From: Novosphingobium sp. AAP83
GTDB lineage: Bacteria > Pseudomonadota > Alphaproteobacteria > Sphingomonadales > Sphingomonadaceae
Assembly: GCF_001295795.1 (NCBI RefSeq)
Contig: NZ_LJHY01000001.1
Location: forward strand, 1 to 64,000
Direction: 5' to 3'
DNA length: 64,000 nucleotides
The stretch's first letter is position 1. Every line of letters starts with the position of its first letter. Shown piece after piece: positions 46,060 to 54,909 of the stretch. Position numbers and translations under genes: made by a program. The notes under the pieces were generated by a model. The model made no database searches and had not been told where the DNA came from. It saw only the letters and a list, made by a program, of their open reading frames with translations.

Positions 46060-46788
46060 ATGGATGCCGTCGCCTATCATTCGCTGCGCGATTTGCAGGA
46101 CAAGCACTGGTGGTTTGTGGGCCGCCGCAAGATCATTTCGGAACTGATCCGCCGCCTTGTCACCCTGCCCAAGCGCGCGCGCATTCTTGAGGCGGGCTGC
46201 GGTTACGGCGGGAACCTTGCCATGCTGGGCCGGTTCGGGGATCTCGACGCTTTCGAATATGAAGAGGGCGCGCGGAACTATGCCTCGGGCCTGCTCAACA
46301 AGCCGGTTGCCCCCGGCTTTCTGCCAGACAACATCGGCTTTGCCGGGGAAGCCTTTGATCTGGTGGCGATGCTGGATGTGCTCGAACACATTGATGACGA
46401 TGTGGGGTCGCTGCGCACCTTGCGTGAGCGGTTGCGCGATGGCGGATCGATCCTGATCACCGTTCCGGCGGTGCCATGGCTTTGGTCAGAACACGATGAA
46501 ATCCACCATCACAAGCGCCGCTACACCAAAGTAGGCCTCAAGAAGGTATTGCAACAAGCCGGGTTTGAGGTGGCAGACGTCAGCTATTTCAACACCTTGC
46601 TGTTTCCCTTGGCGCTGGCCCAGCGGCTTGCCTCGCGCTTTTCGGGCAAGAAGTTTGCAGCCGATACGATGCCCAACCGGTTTGTGAACGGCGTGCTGGA
46701 GCGCATATTCGCGTTTGAAAACCGCTTGGCAGGCAGGATCAATTTGCCCATCGGGTTGTCGCTCTATGCCGTTGCGCGCCGCGTTTAG
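46060..46788 (+). CDS. SAM-dependent methyltransferase
   Basis: 242 aa class I methyltransferase. Motif I is ILEAGCGYGGNLAML (about 46-60); the acidic post-I region is LDAFEYEEGA, and motif IV is FDLVAMLDVLEHIDDD, with the later HDEIHHHKRRYTKVGL segment typical of methyltransferases in surface-polysaccharide clusters. It may methylate the sugar or lipid handled by its neighbours. Its 3' end overlaps the GtrA gene by 23 bp. Confidence 0.9.
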   Translation: MDAVAYHSLRDLQDKHWWFVGRRKIISELIRRLVTLPKRARILEAGCGYGGNLAMLGRFGDLDAFEYEEGARNYASGLLNKPVAPGFLPDNIGFAGEAFDLVAMLDVLEHIDDDVGSLRTLRERLRDGGSILITVPAVPWLWSEHDEIHHHKRRYTKVGLKKVLQQAGFEVADVSYFNTLLFPLALAQRLASRFSGKKFAADTMPNRFVNGVLERIFAFENRLAGRINLPIGLSLYAVARRV

Positions 46789-47176
46789 CTTGGGCTTGAT
46801 CCGGCAACTCGTGTCGTTTGGCGCGGTCGGGGTTGGCGCAACGCTGGCGCATGTGGCGTTGGTGTGGCTTTTGATCGGCCAAGGGTGGCTGAATCCCTAT
46901 TTTGCCAACCTGTTGGGCACTTGCGCGGCCTTTTCGGTATCGTTCGTTGGCAACGCCGGATTGACCTTCGGCACAAACCGCCTGCTGCGCGATTGTGCAC
47001 GGCGCTATGTGTTTGTTTCTGCCGCCAGCTTCATCATGACCAGCGGCATTCTGGCATTGGTCCGGCACAATGGCTGGCCGACCTATGCCTATGTCCTGAT
47101 CGTGCTGTGCACGGTACCGCCTGCCACGTTCCTGCTGGCAAAGCTCTGGGCTTTCAGCGCGCTGCCCGATCGTTGA
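46766..47176 (+). CDS. GtrA-like flippase family membrane protein
   Basis: 136 aa from the ATG at 46766, within the end of the methyltransferase gene. Four membrane helices are evident, beginning IRQLVSFGAVGVGATLAHVALVWLL and including FANLLGTCAAFSVSFVGN, which match the GtrA/DPMS-flippase family. Members are thought to flip polyprenyl-phosphate-linked sugars across the inner membrane. It closes the four-gene glycosylation operon; the convergent cytochrome b gene starts its stop codon 1 bp later. Confidence 0.9.
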   Translation: MPLRAAFSLGLIRQLVSFGAVGVGATLAHVALVWLLIGQGWLNPYFANLLGTCAAFSVSFVGNAGLTFGTNRLLRDCARRYVFVSAASFIMTSGILALVRHNGWPTYAYVLIVLCTVPPATFLLAKLWAFSALPDR

Positions 47177-47914
47177 TTACATGTAACTGTCTGCCGAGGG
47201 CACATCGACCGGCATATCTGCCTGCTCCCACGGGAATTTGGCACCCCACGGCGGCACACCAAAGCTGATCCACAGGGCAAGCGCCGCTGCGATGATCGCC
47301 ACGCTCAAGGCCTTGATCCATGAAGCGATGGACGGTTGGGTAACGCTTGTTGCAACCGCGCGGCGACCGCTGATCATCGGGGTCACAAGATCATTCTTGC
47401 GCACGAAACGGTAAAACGCGATTGCGGCCACATGCAGGGCGATGATCGCGAGCAGCACGTTGAACACGATGCCATGCGCATCGCTCGCCGCAGTCGCCGT
47501 GTCCCACGATACCAGATGGTTGAGCGGCCCTGAACTAACCGCATCGGTATCTTGCGCAAACAGCCCAAGCCCGACTTGCGCACCCAGCAAAGCCAGAAGC
47601 GTAACAACACTAAGCGCGCCCAGCGGATTGTGTCCGATATGCGGCGTGTTTTCGGGGGTTTTGAGATAGCGCAGGATCGCGCCCGGCCCCGTTACAAACT
47701 GCTTGAAGCGCGCCGTGCTGCTGCCGATAACGCCCCAAACCAGACGGAACACCACCAGCCCCAGCATCGTCAGGCCAAGGGTGAAGTGAAGGTCCATTTG
47801 CCGCGTCTCTGCCGACCACCACAGGGCCGGCAGAAGCGCAACAAAGCTCCAGTGCACCACGCGCACGGGAACGTCCCACACCACCACTTTGTTGGGCTGA
47901 GCCTGTTCAGTCAT
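47177..47914 (-). CDS. Cytochrome b561-type membrane protein
   Basis: 245 aa from the ATG at 47914. Four membrane helices of the Ni-hydrogenase/b561-type cytochrome b family; candidate heme ligands include the histidines in RVVHWSFVALLP, LHFTLGLTMLG and FNVLLAIIALHVAAIAFY. Such proteins pass electrons between quinones and periplasmic cytochromes. Its gene starts 11 bp after a cytochrome c' gene on the same strand, a common pair, so the two probably form an electron-transfer module. This module lies about 6 kb from the amine dehydrogenase, but no direct link is shown. Confidence 0.9.
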   Translation of the reverse strand: MTEQAQPNKVVVWDVPVRVVHWSFVALLPALWWSAETRQMDLHFTLGLTMLGLVVFRLVWGVIGSSTARFKQFVTGPGAILRYLKTPENTPHIGHNPLGALSVVTLLALLGAQVGLGLFAQDTDAVSSGPLNHLVSWDTATAASDAHGIVFNVLLAIIALHVAAIAFYRFVRKNDLVTPMISGRRAVATSVTQPSIASWIKALSVAIIAAALALWISFGVPPWGAKFPWEQADMPVDVPSADSYM

Positions 47915-47925
47915 GGCGGTTACGA

Positions 47926-48381
47926 TTACGCCTTGGGCTTGCGGAAGCTTTCGTGGCAACCCTTGCAAGAACCGCCAACGGCGCCCGCTGCGGCCTGGAT
48001 CTTGGCCATATCGCCCAATGCGGCGGCGGCCTGCAAACCTGCGGTCGCGGTTACCAGACGGTCAGTCGCAGCCTTGAATTCTACAGGCTTTTCCCAGATT
48101 GCGGGCAAGGCTTCGGTCTTAACGCCAGCTTCAGGACCGGTTCCCTTGGGGAAATGGCCGCTGACCTTCTTGGCCGCTTGGGAAAGTATGGCCGAGTTTG
48201 CCTTGATTGTGGCCATATTGACAGCAGGCTTTTTGAATTCGTCAAAAATGCCCTTCATCGCCTTGCCCATCGCTTCGAAGTTCTGATGGCGCAGTTTGAA
48301 TGCAGGGTTCGGGTTTGCTGCAATTGCACTCACCGCAGGCAGAACCATAAGCGTAGCCGCGATCAAATAACGCTTTTTCAT
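47926..48381 (-). CDS. Cytochrome c' (c-556 type)
   Basis: 151 aa with a Sec signal (about 1-22, AIA site). The single heme site is at the C-terminus, SCKGCHESFRK, as in the four-helix-bundle cytochromes c' and c-556. The upstream helices (FKLRHQNFEAMGKAMKGIFDEFKK and following) fit the bundle. It resides in the periplasm and can bind NO or act as an electron carrier. It is the first gene of a two-gene operon with cytochrome b561. Confidence 0.93.
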   Translation of the reverse strand: MKKRYLIAATLMVLPAVSAIAANPNPAFKLRHQNFEAMGKAMKGIFDEFKKPAVNMATIKANSAILSQAAKKVSGHFPKGTGPEAGVKTEALPAIWEKPVEFKAATDRLVTATAGLQAAAALGDMAKIQAAAGAVGGSCKGCHESFRKPKA

Positions 48382-48524
48382 TACTCAAAAACTCCACGAG
48401 ATCGGATCAATAGGCGCTTCGGAATAGCCAAACATTTGCTTTTCAGCAATTCGCCAAAGTGTATCAAAAAGTATGGCGATATTTTCCCGATTGGCAAGGC
48501 TACGGCGCCACCCTTTGTATGACC

Positions 48525-49619
48525 TTACAGCAACAGCAGCGCAAACGCCAACGAGGCACCAAAGCTGATCACTGTGGCCGCGATCACCGGCAGCACCGGT
48601 TTCAGGCCCGTCTCCATCAACAGATCAAGGCGGCTGCGCATAGCCGTGGCGATCACCGCTACCAGCAACAGCCCTTTTGATACGCCCAACGCTGTATCAC
48701 GAACTGGCACGGGCATGCTGACCAGCGAATTGAGCAGCACCACCGCAAAGAACGCGGTGATAAACCACGGCAGCGCCAACCGCTTCCACGCGGGCCGGTT
48801 AGCGGCATCTTCGGCACTGCCGATGGCAAGGCCGGTGATGATGACGATAGGAGCGAGCAGCGCCACGCGGGATAGCTTGACGATTGTGGCATAGCTTCCG
48901 GCGGGTTCGGAAAAGGCATAACCCCCGCCAATGGCCTGCGCCACATCATGGATCGATGCACCAATCAGGAAGCCTGCCTGTTGATCGCTCAGGCCAAGAT
49001 AAGCTGCAAGGATCGGATAGACCGACATCGCCAGCGCGCTGGCCAAAGATACGACGACCAGCGTGATCGCGAATTGCGACTGGTTGAGCCGCTCTTTGCC
49101 GATGATGCCATAAAGCGCCATCGCCGCGCTCGCGCCGCAGATCGCCGTCGCGCCGCCCGCCAATATGCCGACATAGCCCGATTGTCCGGCAAGGCGTGCC
49201 GCGATGATTCCGGCAAAGAATGTCAGCGCCATCACGACGATCAGCGCGCCGAACGGGGCTGCCCCAAGCGATCCGATCTGCCCGAACGTCACTTGCATGC
49301 CAAGCAGCACAACGCCCAGCCGCAGGCAGGTGCGCGAGGCGAAGTCCAGACCCTTATGGCTATAAGGATCGCGCGCGACAAAGCTGAGCGACAGCCCGAT
49401 CAGCAGGCCGAGCAGAATAATCGGGAAGTGGTAATGTTCCGATAGCCACGCAGCCGCAGCCGCAGCAATTGCGCAAATGGCAAGGCCGTGGAACACCGTG
49501 TCGCGCTGTTCGGGTGCGACAGGTTTGTGTTCCGCAAGGTGGATTTCGCCGAACAGGTCTGCCGCCGATGGCAGGCTCGCCCAGTCGATTTCCTTTCTGC
49601 TGTCACCTTGCCCTGCCAT
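48525..49619 (-). CDS. YeiH/UPF0324-family membrane protein (putative sulfate exporter family)
   Basis: 364 aa from the ATG at 49619, which is 6 nt after AGGAG; an ATG 3 bases upstream is also present. About ten membrane helices, with family landmarks GVVLLGMQVTFGQIG, ICGASAAMALYGII, and IGASIHDVAQAIGGGYAF. The family (PSE) has been proposed to export sulfate or sulfite-type anions in bacteria that degrade sulfonates, though direct proof is limited. It is divergent from an ExuT-like MFS gene, and a sulfonate-sugar degradation operon lies 5-14 kb downstream, so a sulfite or sulfate export role is attractive but inferred. Confidence 0.85.
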   Translation of the reverse strand: MAGQGDSRKEIDWASLPSAADLFGEIHLAEHKPVAPEQRDTVFHGLAICAIAAAAAAWLSEHYHFPIILLGLLIGLSLSFVARDPYSHKGLDFASRTCLRLGVVLLGMQVTFGQIGSLGAAPFGALIVVMALTFFAGIIAARLAGQSGYVGILAGGATAICGASAAMALYGIIGKERLNQSQFAITLVVVSLASALAMSVYPILAAYLGLSDQQAGFLIGASIHDVAQAIGGGYAFSEPAGSYATIVKLSRVALLAPIVIITGLAIGSAEDAANRPAWKRLALPWFITAFFAVVLLNSLVSMPVPVRDTALGVSKGLLLVAVIATAMRSRLDLLMETGLKPVLPVIAATVISFGASLAFALLLL

Positions 49620-49735
49620 CATGATCTCCTGCGTTTTCTGTCCTGCGGTGTCATATGCCTCTTTCATTACGCACGAGGTTGGGTAATGTGCAAGCAGGAA
49701 GCGTAGGCGACGCTTTGGTTGACCGGAGAATATGC

Positions 49736-50965
49736 ATGAACGCTGGCGGCGGGCAGAAGATCGCGCGTGGCACCGCAATGGCATTAGTGGCGCTGCTGTT
49801 TCTTGGCAATGCGCTCAACTATGTCGACCGGCAGGTGCTGGCGCTGTTGAAGCCCACGCTTGAGGCCGAATTCGGCTGGAGCGATGCCGATTACGCGCAC
49901 TTGGGCTCCTCGTTCCAGATTGCCGCTGCGGGCACCTTGCTGTTCGTCGGCTGGTTTGTGGATCGGCTGGGCGTGCGCGTTGCTTACGCCATTGCGGTCA
50001 CCGTGTGGAGCGCGGCGGGCATGGCCCATGCGCTGGCGCAGACCGTGCAACAGTTCGTTGCCGCGCGGATCGTGCTGGCGGCGGGTGAATCGGTCAGCAC
50101 GCCTGCGGGCCTCAAAGCAGCGGCGATGTATCTGCCGTTGAAAGAACGCAATTTCGCCATCGGTTTGATCAACACCGCGCCCAATATCGGCGCAATCCTC
50201 ACCCCCCTATTGATCCCGCCTTTTGCGCTGGCGTTCGGCTGGCAAGCGGCCTTCTGGGTGACCGGCGCGCTCGGCTTTATCTGGCTGGCAGGCTGGTGGT
50301 TTGGCACCCGCAACCTCAAGCCGCTGGGCGATATGCCCGAACGCGCGCGTGTGCCGTGGGGCGTGTTGCTGTCTGATCGCAAGACGTGGACGGTGATCGG
50401 CGCAAAGTTCTGCATCGATGCGGTGTGGTGGTTCGTGCTGTTCTGGATGCCCGATTTCTTCAACCGCCAGTTCGGCATGACGCAGGGCGCGCTCGGCTGG
50501 CCCATCGCGATCATCTTTACGCTGGCGGCAATGGGCGCGCTGACCTCGGGCGGGCTTTACCCGATCCTGCTCTCACGCGGGAAAAGCGTGAACGCCGCGC
50601 GCAAAACATCCATGCTGTTCTATGCGCTGGTTGTGCTGGCCATGCCGCTGGCCTTGTTTACCGGCAACCCTTGGGCAGCCGCCGTGCTGATCGGCTTCGG
50701 CCTCTTTGCGCATCAGGGCTTTTCCACCAACGTCTTCGGCATGACCGCAGACATCATCCCCGCCACCCGCGTCGCCAGCGTGATCGCGCTGGGCGCGGTT
50801 GCGGGCAACCTTTCGGGCACGGGAATCATCGAATTCGCAGGCTGGTCGCTGACGAACGGGATGGGCTATGGGCCTTTGTTCGCGATTTGCGGCAGTGCCT
50901 ATCTGTTGGCGCTGGCATTCATTCAGGTGATGATGCCGAAGTTGGAACTGGCGGCGGGTGAGTAG
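49736..50965 (+). CDS. MFS transporter, ACS/hexuronate (ExuT-like) type
   Basis: 409 aa from the ATG at 49736, preceded by CGGAGAA; the frame is open further upstream without coding features. Twelve helices are expected. The first has NALNYVDRQVLALLKPTL, the family mark of anion:cation symporters such as ExuT and GarP, followed by the A-like loop GWFVDRLGVRVAYA. Such proteins import sugar acids. Given the nearby sulfoquinovosidase operon, which has no inner-membrane importer of its own, this is the best local candidate for uptake of an anionic glycoside. Hexuronates are the default alternative. Confidence 0.88.
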   Translation: MNAGGGQKIARGTAMALVALLFLGNALNYVDRQVLALLKPTLEAEFGWSDADYAHLGSSFQIAAAGTLLFVGWFVDRLGVRVAYAIAVTVWSAAGMAHALAQTVQQFVAARIVLAAGESVSTPAGLKAAAMYLPLKERNFAIGLINTAPNIGAILTPLLIPPFALAFGWQAAFWVTGALGFIWLAGWWFGTRNLKPLGDMPERARVPWGVLLSDRKTWTVIGAKFCIDAVWWFVLFWMPDFFNRQFGMTQGALGWPIAIIFTLAAMGALTSGGLYPILLSRGKSVNAARKTSMLFYALVVLAMPLALFTGNPWAAAVLIGFGLFAHQGFSTNVFGMTADIIPATRVASVIALGAVAGNLSGTGIIEFAGWSLTNGMGYGPLFAICGSAYLLALAFIQVMMPKLELAAGE

Positions 50966-51330
50966 GTAAAAAACCCTCGCCCCTTCAGGGGATAGGGTTG
51001 GGAGAGGGGGGAACGAGGCGCACCCTCGGCGATACGCTTATCCCTCCTCCATCGTCTCCCCGGACTTGATCCGGGGTCCCGCTTTTTTCCTTTCCGCGCA
51101 CAGAGAAGAGGTTCGCGCGAACCCCTTCGCTCGCCGCACGCAGCAAAGAAAAGCCTAACCCCGGGTCAAGCCCGGGGCGACGATAAATGGAACGGCAGCT
51201 TTTAGGGCGTCAGTTGTTTGGGTTGAATGACAAGTAGTGGGTGGATAGGCGAACGTCGGCTTTTTTTCATAGCGGGGAGGAGCTGCCATACCGGTTCGCC
51301 AATCCCGAAATTCCTATTTCGGCCGGACGA
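50966..51330. other. Intergenic region with REP-type palindromes
   Basis: No gene is seen in these 365 bases. The first 60 bases have a C/G-rich stretch (ctcgccccttcaggggatagggtt). The centre carries two inverted copies of a palindromic unit (listed separately). The first palindrome is followed by a T6 run (51083-51088), so it may end transcription of the MFS gene. Confidence 0.5.
51048..51185. repeat. Pair of inverted REP-like palindromes
   Basis: Unit 1 is CCCCGGA-CTTGA-TCCGGGG (51058-51076). Unit 2 is CCCCGGG-TCAAG-CCCGGGG (51159-51177). Each is a perfect 7-bp stem, and as a whole unit 2 is nearly the reverse complement of unit 1 including the flanks atcgtc and gacgat. About 80 bp separate them. 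This head-to-head arrangement is like REP doublets mobilised by RAYT transposases and is common in sphingomonads. Confidence 0.65.
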
Positions 51331-52287
51331 TCACTGAGCCGTTATACTTGCCTCTAATTCCGCTCGGACTTCAGCTGCCTGGGCAATCAAGAACGCGGTC
51401 CGTTCTTTTGGCGGCAAATAGGGCCCGTGCATTCCGAGCAGATCTCGAAACACAAAGCGCGTGATTGGGCCAGTGTCCGATTTTTCAATGCGTTGCTGGG
51501 CGGTTGCGGCAGCTTCGGGTGCATAGCCAGCCTTAAGCATCAGGCGCACGGCCAGCGCGTCAGCGTCCCGTTCCATAATTTTCCGCGTTGCAGAGTTGCG
51601 AAGGTCGGCTTCGTTTTCGGTTGATGTATGACCCAGAAATACATGCGCAGCCTCGTGTGAAATTATATATGCCAGCTCATCATCGGAAGGCAGCAATTGC
51701 TCCATTCGCTGCGTAACCAGGATATTCGATCCATTCGCATAAGCATTTGTTCGCTTCTTGTTGATTATGACTGCATTGGCTGCGCAGATTTGCTGCCCTG
51801 CTATGGCCAAATCCAATTCAGCATCTCCGCGGCGAACCGATAGTGCAAGATGTCCTTTTTCAAAGGCGGCTTTGCTGGCTTCTGCCACAGCTGCCCGCCC
51901 TTCGGTGGTCGGAACCAGTGCCACGCCGCCTATTGCAGTAATCTGATCGCCATATCGCAAGCCAGCCAGTCGTGCCGGCCCATCGGCATTGATATAACTA
52001 ACAACCGTACCGCTGACATCTTCGGGAAACCCCATCGCTTCTCTCCAGGCCGCCAAGGTAGAAGCTCTCGCAGTCGGGTAGATTTCGAATCTGGAGAAAC
52101 CGAAGTCCGCATGAGTGGCGGGACAGATATCAGTGTTAGCGGCAAGGATCTTTCTTGTAACAACTTGGACCCGGGCATTGGCTTTGTGGGCTGCGCGAAA
52201 ATCATCAACCGTTGGGGCTTTTGCGCCTGAGAGCAGCAAGCCTGCGACAATCGCAAAAGTTGAGCTGAAAATCACGTTTGATCGCAT
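51331..52287 (-). CDS. M48-like metallopeptidase with PDZ domain
   Basis: 318 aa with a signal peptide or anchor (about 1-22). A PDZ-like domain (about 85-155, with GPARLAGLRYGDQITAIGG) precedes the peptidase part. The zinc site is HEAAH in YIISHEAAHVFLGH (about residue 211-215) with the third ligand expected in ERDADALAVRLML. PDZ before M48 catalysis is unusual compared with BepA, where TPRs follow. It probably degrades misfolded envelope proteins in the periplasm. Codon usage is less GC-biased than in its neighbours, a hint of separate origin. Confidence 0.83.
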   Translation of the reverse strand: MRSNVIFSSTFAIVAGLLLSGAKAPTVDDFRAAHKANARVQVVTRKILAANTDICPATHADFGFSRFEIYPTARASTLAAWREAMGFPEDVSGTVVSYINADGPARLAGLRYGDQITAIGGVALVPTTEGRAAVAEASKAAFEKGHLALSVRRGDAELDLAIAGQQICAANAVIINKKRTNAYANGSNILVTQRMEQLLPSDDELAYIISHEAAHVFLGHTSTENEADLRNSATRKIMERDADALAVRLMLKAGYAPEAAATAQQRIEKSDTGPITRFVFRDLLGMHGPYLPPKERTAFLIAQAAEVRAELEASITAQ

Positions 52288-52516
52288 GAGGTCCCCCCGT
52301 AACTTAAAGGCGACAGAGTGATGCTTCCTGCGGCCTTCCCATTGCTAGGTGTCGCTAGCTGAATGCCAGCTTATCACCGCGATCACCGCTGTAGCGGCAC
52401 GGCAGCATTCGGGATCACGCGAGTTAAACGGGAATGACTGCTTCGGCGTCGTATCCAGAACGGCAGCATTTATCCGGCAACCCCGCAAAGCCGCCAATCC
52501 CATAAGCCACCCCAAA

Positions 52517-52550
52517 CAAAAAGAGGCCCCGGACCGTAGTCCGGAGCCTC
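52517..52550 (-). terminator. Rho-independent terminator of the TonB receptor gene
   Basis: On the minus strand, about 30 bp after the receptor stop, GAGGCTCCGGAC-TACG-GTCCGGGGCCTC forms a 12-bp stem with one mismatch and a 4-base loop, followed by TTTTTG. This is a standard intrinsic terminator for the leftward receptor transcript. Confidence 0.85.
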
Positions 52551-52578
52551 TTCGTCCGCCCTTGGGAGGGATGGGCGG

Positions 52579-54909
52579 TTACTTGAACTTGGCGCGCAGG
52601 CTGACGCCGAAGTAGCGGTCTGCGTCGCGCGGGATTTGCAGGCGTTGGCCGGCGCTCACGTTGAGCAGGGCATAGGCCTTGTCGGTGATGTTGCGGGCAA
52701 GGAAGGTCAGGCGGTAGTTGTCTTCTGCGTCCGAGAAGCCGATCCCGGCGTTCCAGATGCCGTAAGCATCAATCGGGCCTGCTTCGCCCAGATCCGAGAA
52801 CTGCTTGCTGACATGGCGGAAATCGGTGTCGAGGTAGATCTTGAAGCCGCCAAGATCGCGCTCATAGCTGCCGCCCAGCGTGTAAGTGAACTTCGGCGCG
52901 AGCGGGAGGCGCGTGCCGTTGCGCGCGTCAGGCGCGTTGGTCGAAGGGTTCGGGTTGAACCGGCGCACAGTGGCATCGGCATAGGCCGCGCTGGCGCGCA
53001 GCGTCAGCCCGTCCATCGGCACGGCCAGCAGATCGGCTTCGAAGCCCTGGCTGCGCACCGACCCGGCGTTGGTCAGGTTCGATACGACCGCGCCGTTCAG
53101 CAGCACGAAATTGTTGGCCTGGAAGCCGTTATAGGTGACGGTGAAGGCCGAGGCATTGAACTGCACGCGGTTATCGAGGAACTGCGATTTGATGCCGATT
53201 TCAAAGGCATCCGACGTTTCTTCATCAATCGGCACGGCGTTGGTGGGCGCGGTGTGATTGAAGAACACGTTGAACGCAGGACCCTTATAGCCGCGCGTAT
53301 AGCTGCCATAGAGCATCACATCATCAGACGGGGTGAATTGCAGCACCGCGCGGCCCGAGATGTTGTCGTTGCTGCTTGATCCGGCAGAGGTGTTTGTGCC
53401 GTTGCCGCCTGTTGCCAACGTACCGCCAGCAGGGTTGCCGTTGGTGCCGGGGCCGCTGGCGGGAAGGCCGTTGGTGGCATTGACGGCTGGCGCGCGGGTG
53501 TGCGTGTAGTCCAGATCATCCTTGGTCCAGCGCAGGCCACCGGTCAGCGCGAACATGTCGCTAAGCCGGTAGGTGGCTTGGCCGAACACCGCATAGTTGC
53601 GCGACTGTACATCGCTGAACGAAGTGGCGGTGGGGAACAGGGTGTTGACCGTATCGGCGGTGTTGCAAGGCGTTGCGCCCGATGCCGCAACCGGCAAAGT
53701 CGACGTGGTGCAAGTGATGTTGCGGCGGGTGAAGTCCTGCTGGTTGTCCGATCCCCAAACAAACGCGCCCACCTGATAGAAGAACGGCTGGGTCTGGTCA
53801 GACGCCAGGCGCACTTCGAGGCTCAGCTGCTGCGTGCGCACTTCGCCGTTATCGTGCAGTTCGCCAGTGCCGACGATGGCACGCGGCAGGAAATCGCCTT
53901 CGCGAATTTCTTCGTTCTGCCAGTTGCGATAGCCCGCAACCACACTGAGCGAGTGGCTTTCGAACACATCGAAATCACCCGTTGCGGTCAGGCTCCACTG
54001 GCGGTCTTTGGTTTGCGTGACGATGTTGTGATTGACGAAGCGCTGGTTTACGCCTTGCGCCACACCGCCGGGCAGGCCGAGTTCGGCATCGAGCGTTGCG
54101 CCACGGCTGACCGTGGTCACATCGGCGCAGCAATCGTCATTGGCCTTGAAGTAATCGGCGATCAGACGGAACTTGGACGTGCCGTTTTCATAATCGATGA
54201 TGCCGCGCGCACCGTAATGTTCATAGCCGTTGACCGTGTTGTTGCGGCCACCGAACACGTTGGTGATGTTGCCATCATAGCTGCCATAAAAGCCGGTGAC
54301 GCGGGCGCTGAGGCCTTCGCCCAGCGGGCCGGAGACGGCGGCGCGCAGGCGGTATTCCTCGTCTTCGAAGTATTCGGCGCGCACTTCGCCTTGCAGCGTA
54401 TCAGTGCCGCCCTTGGAAATCATGCTGACGAGGCCAGCCGAGGCGTTCTTGCCGAACAACGTTCCTTGCGGTCCGCGCATTACTTCAAGACGCTCGATAT
54501 CGACAAGGTCCATGAAGGCTTGGCCCGAACGGGAAAGCACGACGCCATCGACCACGGTTGAAACGCTGGGTTCAGCCGCGACCGAGAACGTGATCGTGCC
54601 CACGCCGCGCATCACGATGGCGCTGTTCGCGCTGGTCGTGCCCTTGCGGAAAGTGACCGACGGGACAAGCTGGGTCAGCCCTTCAAGGCTGACGACGCCG
54701 CTGGATTCGAGGCGGTCTGCCGTGATCGCGGTGATCGCAATCGGCACGTCCTGCACGTTTTCCGCGACCTTCTGCGCGGTGACGACGATTTCGGCGATGC
54801 CGCCGGATTGTTCAGCCGCTTCTTGAGCGCTGGCTTGGCCGGTAAAGGCGAGCGAAAGGGCGCTGGCGGATAGTGCCAGTGCACGCACGGATGCGGAATG
54901 CTTGATCAT
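52579..54909 (-). CDS. TonB-dependent receptor, probable sulfoquinovosyl-glycoside transporter
   Basis: 776 aa from the ATG at 54909 (signal peptide about 1-26, cleavage after ASA); the frame is open to 55014 but that part is non-coding. TonB-box-like EIVVTAQKV near 39-47, plug with VDIERLEVMRGPQGTLFGKNASAG, then a long barrel. It is divergent from, and 131 bp away from, the sulfoquinovosidase operon with a LacI gene, so the two are likely co-regulated. I infer that it imports the sulfoquinovosyl glycoside across the outer membrane. An unusual CC pair (NDDCCADV) lies in one extracellular loop or barrel strand. Ligand assignment rests on context only. Confidence 0.9.
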   Translation of the reverse strand: MIKHSASVRALALSASALSLAFTGQASAQEAAEQSGGIAEIVVTAQKVAENVQDVPIAITAITADRLESSGVVSLEGLTQLVPSVTFRKGTTSANSAIVMRGVGTITFSVAAEPSVSTVVDGVVLSRSGQAFMDLVDIERLEVMRGPQGTLFGKNASAGLVSMISKGGTDTLQGEVRAEYFEDEEYRLRAAVSGPLGEGLSARVTGFYGSYDGNITNVFGGRNNTVNGYEHYGARGIIDYENGTSKFRLIADYFKANDDCCADVTTVSRGATLDAELGLPGGVAQGVNQRFVNHNIVTQTKDRQWSLTATGDFDVFESHSLSVVAGYRNWQNEEIREGDFLPRAIVGTGELHDNGEVRTQQLSLEVRLASDQTQPFFYQVGAFVWGSDNQQDFTRRNITCTTSTLPVAASGATPCNTADTVNTLFPTATSFSDVQSRNYAVFGQATYRLSDMFALTGGLRWTKDDLDYTHTRAPAVNATNGLPASGPGTNGNPAGGTLATGGNGTNTSAGSSSNDNISGRAVLQFTPSDDVMLYGSYTRGYKGPAFNVFFNHTAPTNAVPIDEETSDAFEIGIKSQFLDNRVQFNASAFTVTYNGFQANNFVLLNGAVVSNLTNAGSVRSQGFEADLLAVPMDGLTLRASAAYADATVRRFNPNPSTNAPDARNGTRLPLAPKFTYTLGGSYERDLGGFKIYLDTDFRHVSKQFSDLGEAGPIDAYGIWNAGIGFSDAEDNYRLTFLARNITDKAYALLNVSAGQRLQIPRDADRYFGVSLRAKFK

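Noticed and set aside
53500..54561. Plus-strand frame of 353 codons opposite the third TonB receptor gene
   Set aside because: It is antisense to the plug and barrel coding region, rich in Ala/Arg/Val without any motif.
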